The position numbers and the translations under genes were made by a program. Below the pieces are notes generated by a model. The model had not been told where the DNA came from and made no database searches. It saw nothing but the letters and a program-made list of their open reading frames with translations. This document shows, in pieces, positions 8,710 to 16,339 of a stretch of 64,000 bases of DNA; position 1 is the first letter of the stretch; each line of letters starts with the position of its first letter. Origin of the DNA: Amycolatopsis sp. CA-230715 (lineage in GTDB: Bacteria > Actinomycetota > Actinomycetes > Mycobacteriales > Pseudonocardiaceae); contig NZ_CP059997.1 in the NCBI RefSeq assembly GCF_018736145.1, positions 9,547,501 through 9,611,500 of the forward strand, read 5' to 3'.

Positions 8710-8867
8710 TCGCACTCTGCCTGCGTCTCGCTCACCGGCTCGCCACCTGCGTACTACGGAGACGCGAAGCGCCGACCGCCAAGCGCACACGGGTCGTGCT
8801 CGACGAAGCGTACGGCTACGAGCATGTCGAGCCCCTCACTCCCAACGAGCTGGCGGATCTGCTGTGA
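8706..8867 (+). CDS. Very small basic protein (53 aa), unknown
   Basis: GTG start at 8706 inside the stop of the previous gene (GTGA overlap) and TGA at 8865-8867; 53 residues. The N-terminal half is Arg-rich (VLRRREAPTAKRTR) and the C-terminal half acidic and ordered (YGYEHVEPLTPNELADLL). The overlaps on both sides argue that it is translated. No family is recognised. Confidence 0.5.
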   Translation: MIALCLRLAHRLATCVLRRREAPTAKRTRVVLDEAYGYEHVEPLTPNELADLL

Positions 8868-9271
8868 GCTGGGCGAACTGCGACGACGGCAAGCGGCATC
8901 GGATCCTCCGCGAGTTCCGGAACCGTGACGGCGTGACGCTGCGGACCGCGTGCGGCGCCGCGCTCGGCCCGAGCATCCGGACCGCCGAGCGCAGCTGCGA
9001 AAAATGCGCCGCCGCCCGGAAAAACCAAGAACCTCCTCCGGCGGGACCGGTCCACCTATCCAGCTCGACTCCAGCGGAGGCCCGCTGTGTCCTTCTACGT
9101 GACCTACGTACGCCACGCCGACGGCGCCGATCCGGCAGTGCACCGGCTGCGGCACTACCGGGGCGAGGAGCGGGAAGTCCAAGTGGACTGCGGAAAGCGG
9201 TTCGTACCGTACGACCTGTTCCGCCTCGACGAGAACGAATGGCGCCGCGAGACCGCGTGTTCCGGTTGTGA
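8864..9271 (+). CDS. Small Cys-containing protein, unusual 3' overlap
   Basis: GTG at 8864 overlaps the stop of the previous gene by 4 nt. The first about 65 residues look genuine: MSWANCDDGKRHRIL, a TACGA turn and RSCEKCAAARK, giving four cysteines that could bind a metal. The frame stays open to 9271 and so overlaps the next gene by 185 nt, where it is Arg/Pro-rich and probably a by-product of the other frame. Either the real protein simply carries this tail, or there is a frame error or frameshift near 9020-9080. The function is unknown. Confidence 0.45.
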   Translation: MSWANCDDGKRHRILREFRNRDGVTLRTACGAALGPSIRTAERSCEKCAAARKNQEPPPAGPVHLSSSTPAEARCVLLRDLRTPRRRRRSGSAPAAALPGRGAGSPSGLRKAVRTVRPVPPRRERMAPRDRVFRL

Positions 9272-9455
9272 CGACCACCTGCTGGTCCTGACCGACGGCG
9301 AGAACTGCATCTGGCGGGAAGCACCCGACGAGCACGGACAGCCCACCGGCGAGTTCTACATCCCCGCCCCGCCGGGCGAATCCGGCGAAATCCCGGACGA
9401 GTTGACCCCGATGGCCGAGATCGTCCGCATGTGGGGCATCCGCAACCTGGGCTGA
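9087..9455 (+). CDS. Unknown 122-aa protein
   Basis: A 122-residue protein with a clear ribosome site GGAGG (9076-9080) 6 nt before GTG 9087. It contains three cysteines (QVDCGKRF and TACSGCDDHLL), which might form a small metal-binding knuckle, and an acidic C-terminus ending in MWGIRNLG. I do not recognise the family. It closes the run of small genes and is followed 60 nt later by the deaminase toxin gene. Confidence 0.6.
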   Translation: MSFYVTYVRHADGADPAVHRLRHYRGEEREVQVDCGKRFVPYDLFRLDENEWRRETACSGCDDHLLVLTDGENCIWREAPDEHGQPTGEFYIPAPPGESGEIPDELTPMAEIVRMWGIRNLG

Positions 9456-9515
9456 TCGCCTCCGCATCGGTCCGGAAACCCCGGGCTGTCCGTTTCCGTC
9501 ATTAAAGTGCGGTGC

Positions 9516-10262
9516 ATGGTGTCGGTCGAGGAATTGGCCGGGCGCGTAACGCGTGTACTGGCGCTGATCGCCTCGGCACGAGCGAAACTCGGGCAGGCGT
9601 GTGAACTGGTCAATGAAGCCACAAAAGCATGGGCGGCAGCGACGCACGGGACTGTCGATCCCGAAATCGCGCAGCTGCCTGCACAAGGAGACGCGGAAAA
9701 CGCAGCGCTCGCGCAATCGGCCGAGACCTTGCACCAGGCCGAGCAGACGCTCCGCACCTACCTCAACACCCTTGGCGCCAGTCGAGCCGCCCCGGATCGT
9801 CCGGCACCGGTCGCGCAATCACCGCCGACGGAGTCCAAACCGGATACGCGGGTAGAGCAGGCTCGGCAGCGCGTCGGACGTGCGACGACGGCCGGTGGCG
9901 AGGCACGCGGCGAGTGGGTGCGCTCGGATGGCTGGTCGGTTCGGATCACCAGCGGCGCGGGCGACCAGCACCATGACGCGGTGGTGGAGTTCGCGCGGAC
10001 AAGTAAGCTTCCGCCCGCCGTAATCCGGCTAGCCAGACATGTCGAGGTCAAGGTGGCGGTAGCCATGCGGGAACAGCGGTTGTGTGAGGCGACGGTGGTG
10101 ATCGACCGGCAGGTGTGCGGAACGCGGCCCTTCGACCAGGCACAGCCGTACACCTGCGACAGGTACCTGTCGCAGTTCCTGCCTCCGGGATCGCGGTTGC
10201 GTGTGGTGCAGGCGGACGGCACGGTAGTCACCTATACCGGAAAGGAACAGGAATCCGAATGA
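9516..10262 (+). CDS. SCP1.201-like (DddA-type) deaminase toxin
   Basis: A 248-residue protein. Residues 1-90 are a helical, Ala-rich N-terminal region like those of actinomycete secreted or contact-dependent effectors, 90-135 a Pro-rich linker, and about 150-240 a deaminase fold. The zinc site is visible as H175-V-E177 (RHVEVK), C201 (QVCGT) and C214 (YTCDRYL), followed by FLPPGSRLRVV, which matches the end of the DddA domain. The spacing between the two Cys is longer than the CxxC of DddA, as in other family members. DddA deaminates cytosine in double-stranded DNA; whether this one acts on DNA, RNA or a nucleotide is not visible. It overlaps the Imm1-like gene by 3 nt. Confidence 0.8.
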   Translation: MVSVEELAGRVTRVLALIASARAKLGQACELVNEATKAWAAATHGTVDPEIAQLPAQGDAENAALAQSAETLHQAEQTLRTYLNTLGASRAAPDRPAPVAQSPPTESKPDTRVEQARQRVGRATTAGGEARGEWVRSDGWSVRITSGAGDQHHDAVVEFARTSKLPPAVIRLARHVEVKVAVAMREQRLCEATVVIDRQVCGTRPFDQAQPYTCDRYLSQFLPPGSRLRVVQADGTVVTYTGKEQESE

Positions 10263-10633
10263 CGCTCGTGGCAGCTGTGCCCACGTTCCGCGACGGCCTG
10301 CAAGGCGGCGAGACCGTCTCCGTCACCACCGACGAGGACGTGACGCGCTTGGTCGAACTGCTGACACAGCCCTGGGCCGACACGGGCAGCATTCAGACCG
10401 ATGAGGTCGTGCTCGACGTGCACATCCACGACCGATGGGGTTACCTGCTCTACTCCGGCGAAGCCGGGTACCTCATCACTGATGGCGATCCGGACTCGCC
10501 CGCCGCGCCATCGGAGACCGGATTCCCCGCCGGGAGCGGGCTCTCCGTCAGCCGGATCATCGATGCCCTCCGCGAGTTCGTCCGGACACAACGGCTACCG
10601 GAGGCCGTGCCATGGCGGGACGCGGGAGCGTGA
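10259..10633 (+). CDS. Imm1-like immunity protein
   Basis: A 124-residue acidic protein with ATG at 10259 inside the toxin stop codon and an AAAGGAACAGG ribosome site upstream. It shows the Imm1-type layout: a strand-rich core (VVLDVHIHDRWGYLLYSG, AGYLITDGD) and a C-terminal helix (ALREFVRTQRLPEAVPW). Imm1 proteins are standard cognate immunity partners of SCP1.201-like deaminases in actinomycetes. The translational coupling makes it the probable direct inhibitor of the upstream toxin. Confidence 0.78.
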   Translation: MTLVAAVPTFRDGLQGGETVSVTTDEDVTRLVELLTQPWADTGSIQTDEVVLDVHIHDRWGYLLYSGEAGYLITDGDPDSPAAPSETGFPAGSGLSVSRIIDALREFVRTQRLPEAVPWRDAGA

Positions 10634-10646
10634 CGGAGCAACTCCC

Positions 10647-11057
10647 GTGACGATCAGGTTCGTGGCCGAAGCAGTCACCGCGTCCGAAGACCCGGATCTC
10701 GCGTGCCGGACCGCCGGTATCGCCGAAAACCGCGACGGCAGCGGGTTCTTCCTGCTCTTCCAAAGCGGTCTCACCGAGCCGGACGAGCAGGACATCGCGC
10801 TCGGGATGGATTCCCACTGCCTGATCACCCCGGACGGCGGCACCGCCTACGCGTGCGTCACCGAACTCGCCTTGGCGGACAGTTTCCTCCGCGTCGTCGT
10901 CGCCGAAGAGGCCCGGGAGCCGCTCGGGTTGGACGACACCGAGATCGAGGCACGCCTCGCGGTCAGCGAAAGCGACGTCGCAGCGCTCCGCGAGGGTTTG
11001 CGGCCCATCATGGACTTCGGCCGCCCGTCGGCACGCCCCACGCTCCTTCAGCTCTGA
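10647..11057 (+). CDS. Imm10-like immunity protein
   Basis: A 136-residue protein starting at GTG 10647 with GGAG 8 nt upstream. The sequence fits the Imm10 family: IRFVAEAV at the start, GSGFFLLFQSGL, EQDIALGMDSHCLITPDG and the C-terminal ALREGL. It lies 13 nt after the Imm1-like gene. It could be a second immunity gene for the same toxin or an orphan guarding against a relative's toxin. Its presence without its own toxin is common in polymorphic-toxin immunity arrays. Confidence 0.78.
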   Translation: MTIRFVAEAVTASEDPDLACRTAGIAENRDGSGFFLLFQSGLTEPDEQDIALGMDSHCLITPDGGTAYACVTELALADSFLRVVVAEEAREPLGLDDTEIEARLAVSESDVAALREGLRPIMDFGRPSARPTLLQL

Positions 11058-11151
11058 ACCTCCAACTGGTACCACCCGCGCGTCGAATTCTGGACCTTTC
11101 CACCGGGCCTGTGGTGCCGCAGTGTCGTCACACCCGAACGAGGAGGTTCTG

Positions 11152-12819
11152 GTGGAGCGCTTTCCCCGACCGGCCGAGCAGGACCGAGCGGCGGATTTCG
11201 TCGCGCTCGGCGGCACCGTCCGCACGATGGACGCCGCGGGCACCGTCGCCGGTGGGCTGGCCGCGCGCGACGGGCGGATCGTCGCGGTGGGGTCCGATCG
11301 GGACGTCGCAGCGCTGATCGGCGCCGACACCACCGTGCTCGATCTCGACGGCCGCACGGCGCTGCCCGGGTTCGTCGAATCGCACAACCATCCCGCGTTC
11401 TTCGGTCTGACGCTCGCGGCGCCGGTCGACGCGGGGAGCCCGCCGAACGACACCATTTCCGACATCGTGGACCGCGTCGCGCAGGCGGTGGCCGATCGGG
11501 GTCCCGGCGAGTGGATCCGCGGCTACCGCTACGACGACACCCTCCTCGCGGACAACCGGCATCCCACCCTGGCCGATCTCGACCCGGTTTCCCGGCACAG
11601 CCCGGTGGTGCTCACGCACGTCTCCGGGCACTTTTGCGTGGCGAACTCGGTCGCGCTGCGGACGGTCGGGATCACCGCGGCCACCCCGGACCCGCCGGGC
11701 GGGCACATCGCGCGGGACGAGCACGGCGAACCGACCGGCCTGCTCGTCGAGACCGCGGCCTTCCTCGTCACCTCGCGCCTGCCGGGTCAGGGCGTGGACG
11801 AGCTGACCGAAGCGCTGCTGCTCGCCGACCAGGAGTACCTGGCGAACGGCGTCACCTCGGTGCACGACACCGGCGTCGGACTGATCGGCGGAGCGACCGA
11901 ACTCGAGGCTTACCAAGCACTTCTGCGCGCCGGGAAGCTGCGGACCAGAACGCGCGGCTACCTCATCGACCGCCTCGTGCCGGGGCTGGCCGACGGCCGT
12001 CCCGAGCCACCGGACCTGGCCAAGGCGAGCGAGCGGTTCACGATGGCCGGGGTGAAGATCATCGCCGACGGGTCGATCCAGGGCCGCACCGGTTGCCTCG
12101 CCGAGGGCTACGCGTGCGCACCCGACGAACACGGGATGATGCTGCTCGACCCCGCCGAACTCGGCAGCCGCATCGCGTCGCTGGACGCCGCGGGCTGGCA
12201 GGTCGCGGTGCACGGCAACGGTGACGCCGCGATCGAGGCGATCATCGACGGCTACGCGAAGCTCGGTTCCCCGGCGGGGACCGGGCGCCGCCACCGGATC
12301 GAGCACTGCCAGACGGCGCGCGAAGACCAGCTCGACCGGATGGCCGCGCACGACGTGCTCGCGTCCTTCTTCATCAAGCACGTGTACTACTGGGGCGACC
12401 GGCACCGCGACGTGTTCCTCGGCAACGACCGGGCGCGCCGGATCAGCCCGCTGGCGTCGGCGCGGTCCCGCGGAATCCACTTCGGACTGCACTCGGACAC
12501 CCCGGTGACCCCGGTGCCGCCACTGGAGGGCATCTGGTGCGCGGTGCGGCGGCGCACGCGCGACGGCGAGGTGCTCGGGCCGGAGCAGGCGGTCAGCGTC
12601 GACGCCGCGCTGCGCGGCTACACCATCGACGCGGCCTACCTCGCCGGTGAAGAGAACCTCAAGGGCAGCCTGGAGATCGGCAAGCTCGCCGATCTCGTCG
12701 TACTCTCCGAGGACCCCGCTTCCGGTGACCCCGACCGGATTCGCGACCTGTCGGTCGAGGTGACCGTGAGCGGCGGCGAAATCGCCTGGGACCGCGCGAC
12801 CGTCAGGAGTGCCCGATGA
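11152..12819 (+). CDS. YtcJ-like amidohydrolase (amidohydrolase 3 family)
   Basis: A 555-residue metal-dependent hydrolase. The metal-binding FVESHNHP lies near residue 85, later ligands are in AVHGNGDAAI and RRHRIEHCQ, and the C-terminal GLHSDTPVTPVPP carries the conserved Asp. GTG 11152 is chosen because AGGAGG (11141-11146) sits 5 nt upstream; a GTG at 11122 is the alternative. It forms an operon with the DUF3311/symporter pair (4-nt overlap), so its substrate is probably what the symporter imports. The substrate itself is not known; a second homologue is at 61937. Confidence 0.88.
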   Translation: MERFPRPAEQDRAADFVALGGTVRTMDAAGTVAGGLAARDGRIVAVGSDRDVAALIGADTTVLDLDGRTALPGFVESHNHPAFFGLTLAAPVDAGSPPNDTISDIVDRVAQAVADRGPGEWIRGYRYDDTLLADNRHPTLADLDPVSRHSPVVLTHVSGHFCVANSVALRTVGITAATPDPPGGHIARDEHGEPTGLLVETAAFLVTSRLPGQGVDELTEALLLADQEYLANGVTSVHDTGVGLIGGATELEAYQALLRAGKLRTRTRGYLIDRLVPGLADGRPEPPDLAKASERFTMAGVKIIADGSIQGRTGCLAEGYACAPDEHGMMLLDPAELGSRIASLDAAGWQVAVHGNGDAAIEAIIDGYAKLGSPAGTGRRHRIEHCQTAREDQLDRMAAHDVLASFFIKHVYYWGDRHRDVFLGNDRARRISPLASARSRGIHFGLHSDTPVTPVPPLEGIWCAVRRRTRDGEVLGPEQAVSVDAALRGYTIDAAYLAGEENLKGSLEIGKLADLVVLSEDPASGDPDRIRDLSVEVTVSGGEIAWDRATVRSAR

Positions 12820-13028
12820 TCAGGAGCTGGCCGAGTGTCCTCATCGGACTCGGCATCCCGGCCGCCGCGCTGCTGATCGGCATCCCGCTCGTCTCCGGCA
12901 GCACCGCGTCGGTCTTCGGCATCCCGCTCGTGTTCTTCTGGGTGTTCTGCTGTTGCCCGCTGACCACCCTGTGCCTGTGGGTCAGCTGGCGCTTCTTCGA
13001 CCGCGCCCACTACCCCGAGGAGAGCTGA
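12816..13028 (+). CDS. DUF3311 small membrane protein
   Basis: A 70-residue protein with two membrane segments (about 8-28 and 33-58, the second including FFWVFCCCPLTTLCLW). DUF3311 proteins are encoded directly before sodium:solute symporters and are thought to be their small accessory subunit. Here the stop codon overlaps the symporter start by one base (TGATG), and the start overlaps the amidohydrolase stop. Confidence 0.85.
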   Translation: MIRSWPSVLIGLGIPAAALLIGIPLVSGSTASVFGIPLVFFWVFCCCPLTTLCLWVSWRFFDRAHYPEES

Positions 13029-14470
13029 TGCTCATCGCGATGGTGGCCGTCGTGATGGCGGCGTCGATCGGGCTCGCGGTGTGGGCGGGCCGCGGCTCGC
13101 GCGGTGGCGGGATCTCCGAGTTCCTCGTCGGCGGGCGATCCTTCCCCGCCTGGCTCATCTACTTCCTCGCGGTCGGCGAGGTCTACAGCATCGGCACCAT
13201 GATCGGCTTCCCGAGCGGGATCTACGCGCACGGCGCGAGCTACGGGATCTGGTTCATCGGCTACATCCTGCTCGCCTACTCGCTGGGCTACTTCCTCGCC
13301 CCGCTGGTCTGGCGCGCCGCGAAACGGCACCAGGCGATGACCGTGCCCGACGTGTTCGGCAGGCACTACCGCAGCCGCCCGCTCGAACTCATCACCTGCG
13401 TGACGATGCTGATCGCGCTCGTCCCGTGGGGCCAGTACCAGTTCATCGGGTTGCAGGTGGTGCTGAGCAACCTCGGGCTGAGCCTGAGCCCGGTGCAGTG
13501 CGTCGTGCTCGCCGGGATCATCGCGTTCGTCTACATCGCCGTGTCGGGGGTGCGCTCGCCCGCGTTCGTCTCGATCCTCAAGGACTTCTTCATGCTCCTC
13601 GGGGTCGTGCTGGTCGGCGTGGCCGCGGTGCTCGCGGCTGGTGGCACCGCGAAGGTCAGCGGCCCGGAGGTGCTCAGCGCCGCGCAGACCACGATGGGCG
13701 GCAACGATCTGCTGTTCGCGATGACCACGATCGCGTTCCAGAGCGTCGTGTTCTACCTCGGTTTCGGTGGCGCGTATGTGTTCCCGGCCCGGTCCGAGCG
13801 GGCGGTGAAGACGTCCACGGTCTGGATGCCGATGTACATGCTGATCTACCCGTTCCTGGTGCTCGCCGCCTACTACGGGGTCAGCGCGCATCCCGGACTG
13901 TCCAATCCGAACACCGTGTTCATGGTGACCGCCAAGGGTTTGCTGCCCGAATGGCTGCTCGGCCTGGTGGCCGCGGGCGCCGCGCTGTCCGGGGTGCTCG
14001 TGCTCGCCGCGACCGCGCTGTCGATCGGCGGGATGATCAGCCGCAACATCGCGCCGAACGTGTCACCCGGGGTGCAGCGCCGGTGGACGGTGGTGGCGGT
14101 GGCCGGGTTCCTGGTGCTCGGGGCCGTGCTCACGCTCGTCGCGTCGACGCTCATGCTCACCGTGCTGAACCTGACCTACAACCTGCTCGCGCAGGTGGTG
14201 CCCGGCTGGCTGGCGATCCTGTTCGCGAAACGGGTGCGCACCTCGGCCGTGGCCGCCGGGATGGTGGCGGGCGTGGTGACGGCGATCGTGCTGTACGCGA
14301 CCGGCGCCACCTTCGGCGGAATCAACCCCGGCCTGGTCTCGCTCGGGCTGAACCTCCTCGTGGTGTTCGGCTGGAGCGCCCTCGCCCCCGGTACCGAACG
14401 CCTACCGGTGGCTCGCGGCACCGCGGACGAAGAGCAACCGGCTGCGGGACACGCGACCGCACCGGTCTGA
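13028..14470 (+). CDS. Sodium:solute symporter (SSS family)
   Basis: A 480-residue polytopic membrane protein with about 13 predicted helices. The family pattern includes FLVGGRSFPAWLIYF near the N-terminus and AGAALSGVLVLAATALSIGG in the later core helices. SSS carriers import organic solutes (carboxylates, amino acids, nucleobases and others) with Na+. Its partner is the DUF3311 protein encoded just upstream, and the amidohydrolase in the same operon suggests an amide, carbamate or imide substrate. The specific ligand cannot be read from the sequence. Confidence 0.9.
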   Translation: MLIAMVAVVMAASIGLAVWAGRGSRGGGISEFLVGGRSFPAWLIYFLAVGEVYSIGTMIGFPSGIYAHGASYGIWFIGYILLAYSLGYFLAPLVWRAAKRHQAMTVPDVFGRHYRSRPLELITCVTMLIALVPWGQYQFIGLQVVLSNLGLSLSPVQCVVLAGIIAFVYIAVSGVRSPAFVSILKDFFMLLGVVLVGVAAVLAAGGTAKVSGPEVLSAAQTTMGGNDLLFAMTTIAFQSVVFYLGFGGAYVFPARSERAVKTSTVWMPMYMLIYPFLVLAAYYGVSAHPGLSNPNTVFMVTAKGLLPEWLLGLVAAGAALSGVLVLAATALSIGGMISRNIAPNVSPGVQRRWTVVAVAGFLVLGAVLTLVASTLMLTVLNLTYNLLAQVVPGWLAILFAKRVRTSAVAAGMVAGVVTAIVLYATGATFGGINPGLVSLGLNLLVVFGWSALAPGTERLPVARGTADEEQPAAGHATAPV

Positions 14471-14537
14471 GCCGGGCTTTCACCGGTCGCTCGTCTAAAG
14501 TGGACCCGGTGCGCCGGACCGAACGAAATCTCGACGA

Positions 14538-15800
14538 GTGATCCCCCTTGTCCTCGCCGCCGTGGCGGCGGCTCTGGCCCGCTCGCTCGCGGCGCTTCGG
14601 CTGCAGCGCTGGTACCTCGGCGCCCCGGCGATCATGGTGCTCACCGGGATCCTGGTCGGCCTCGGCGTCCGGGATTCGGTGGCGGCCGCGCTGAACACGG
14701 AGGTCGCCCAGCACGTCGCCGAGATCATCCTGGCGTTCCTGCTGTTCGTCGACGCCACCGAAATCCGGGGCGGGCGGTTGTGGGGAAACTCGCCGAAACT
14801 GGTCGCCAGGGTGCTCCTGTTCGCCCTTCCGGTGAGCCTCGCGGCGGCGATGCTGCTCGGCGCGGTGCTGTTCCCGGAGCTGTCCTGGGCGATGCTGCTG
14901 GTCATCGCGTGCATCGTGGTGCCGATCGACTTCGCGCCGAGCGAGCACGTCGTCCGTGACCGGCGGTTGTCGGCGCGGGTCCGAAGCGTGCTGAACATCG
15001 AAAGCGGCTACAACGACGGCATCGTATCGCCGGTGTTCTTGTTCGCGTTGCTGCTGGCCGGTGCCGACTCCACGGTCAGCACGCCGATGGACGCGCTCGG
15101 CACTGCCGTCCGCCAGGCGGCGCTGGCCATCGCCGTTGGGCTCGTGCTCGGCGGGTTCGTCGCGTGGTTGATGCACCGGTCGGAGCGGGCGGGCTGGATG
15201 ACCGCGCAGTCGCGCCGGATCGCGGTCCTGCTGACCCCCTTGGTCGCCTACGCCGGTGCCGTCCAGATCGGCGGAAACGGCTTCGTGACGTCGTTCGTGT
15301 GCGGAATCGCCTTCCGCTACGTGCACCGCCTGCTGATCGCCCGTAGCATCCACCGCACGCCCACCGCGCAGCGCGGTCACGCACTGACCGCGCTCACCCG
15401 GGACTTCGGGCTGATCGAGGACGTCACCGCGCTGATGACCATGACCATGTGGTTCGTGGTCGGGCTCGTCGCCGTGGTCGTGGTCGCCGACGGAGTGAGC
15501 TGGCAGGCCATCGTGTTCTGCGTCGCGGCGCTCACGGTCGTCCGGATCGTCCCGGTCCTCGCGACGCTGACCGGTTCCTCGCTCCCCGGCCGGGACAGGC
15601 TGCTGGTCAGCCTGCTCGGCCCGCGCGGAACCACGACGATCGTGTTCGGCCTGATCGCCTTCAACGGCCTCCCTGACGGCATCCCCGCCTACACCGTTCT
15701 GGTGACCACTGTGCTCTGCGTGCTGGGCAGCGTGGTGCTGCACGGCGCGGGTTCGGACCCGACCATCCGCTTTCTCGCCGCAGACCGTCAGCGACAATGA
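14538..15800 (+). CDS. Na+/H+ antiporter, CPA1/NhaP type
   Basis: A 420-residue membrane protein with about 12 helices. The ion-site segment IVVPIDFAPSEHV and the later ESGYNDGI correspond to the conserved NhaP motifs that normally read T/P-D-P and E-S-x-x-N-D. The first site is thus slightly altered (DFAPS). It exchanges cytoplasmic Na+ or K+ for H+ at the membrane. It overlaps the following hydrolase gene by 4 nt. Confidence 0.88.
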   Translation: MIPLVLAAVAAALARSLAALRLQRWYLGAPAIMVLTGILVGLGVRDSVAAALNTEVAQHVAEIILAFLLFVDATEIRGGRLWGNSPKLVARVLLFALPVSLAAAMLLGAVLFPELSWAMLLVIACIVVPIDFAPSEHVVRDRRLSARVRSVLNIESGYNDGIVSPVFLFALLLAGADSTVSTPMDALGTAVRQAALAIAVGLVLGGFVAWLMHRSERAGWMTAQSRRIAVLLTPLVAYAGAVQIGGNGFVTSFVCGIAFRYVHRLLIARSIHRTPTAQRGHALTALTRDFGLIEDVTALMTMTMWFVVGLVAVVVVADGVSWQAIVFCVAALTVVRIVPVLATLTGSSLPGRDRLLVSLLGPRGTTTIVFGLIAFNGLPDGIPAYTVLVTTVLCVLGSVVLHGAGSDPTIRFLAADRQRQ

Positions 15801-16339
15801 CGATCATGAGCGTGGTGTTCGTCGACGGCTGGCTGGGTCCCGATCCTGGCGACTGGCAGGAACTGTGGGCCCGCGAGCTGCCCGGTTCGTCCCGCGTGGC
15901 GCAGGACGAATGGGTGGAGGCCGAGCGCGGCGCCTGGGTGCGCAGGCTGGGCGAGGTACTGGGGAAATGTCCCGAACCAGCGGTGCTGGTCGCGCACAGC
16001 CTCGGCTGCGTCACGCTGGCGCACTGGGTCGCCGAGGGCGCCCCGTCACCGGTCCGCGCCGCACTGCTGGTCACCCCGGCGGACGTGGAAACCGTGCGGG
16101 AGCCCCAAATCCGCAAGTTCGCACCGATCCCCCGCACCCGGTTCCCGTTCCCCACCATCCTCGCCGCGAGCCGGAACGACCGGTGGATGACACCGGAGCG
16201 CGCGCGGTCGTTCGCGGAGTCGTGGGGCGCCCGGTTCACCGACGTCGGCGAGGTCGGACACCTGACCGTCGGCGACGGTTTCGGCCCGTGGCCGCAAGGA
16301 CGCGCGCTGCTGGACTCACTGGCGGATCAGGGCGAGTAG
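15797..16339 (+). CDS. RBBP9/YdeN-type alpha/beta hydrolase
   Basis: A 180-residue serine hydrolase. The nucleophile Ser is in VAHSLGC, the acid in SRNDRW and the His in VGHLTVGDG, the usual triad order and length of the RBBP9/YdeN family. The substrate is unknown. It is co-translated with the antiporter (ATGA). Its 3' end overlaps the convergent CobT-like gene by 24 nt. Confidence 0.88.
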   Translation: MTIMSVVFVDGWLGPDPGDWQELWARELPGSSRVAQDEWVEAERGAWVRRLGEVLGKCPEPAVLVAHSLGCVTLAHWVAEGAPSPVRAALLVTPADVETVREPQIRKFAPIPRTRFPFPTILAASRNDRWMTPERARSFAESWGARFTDVGEVGHLTVGDGFGPWPQGRALLDSLADQGE

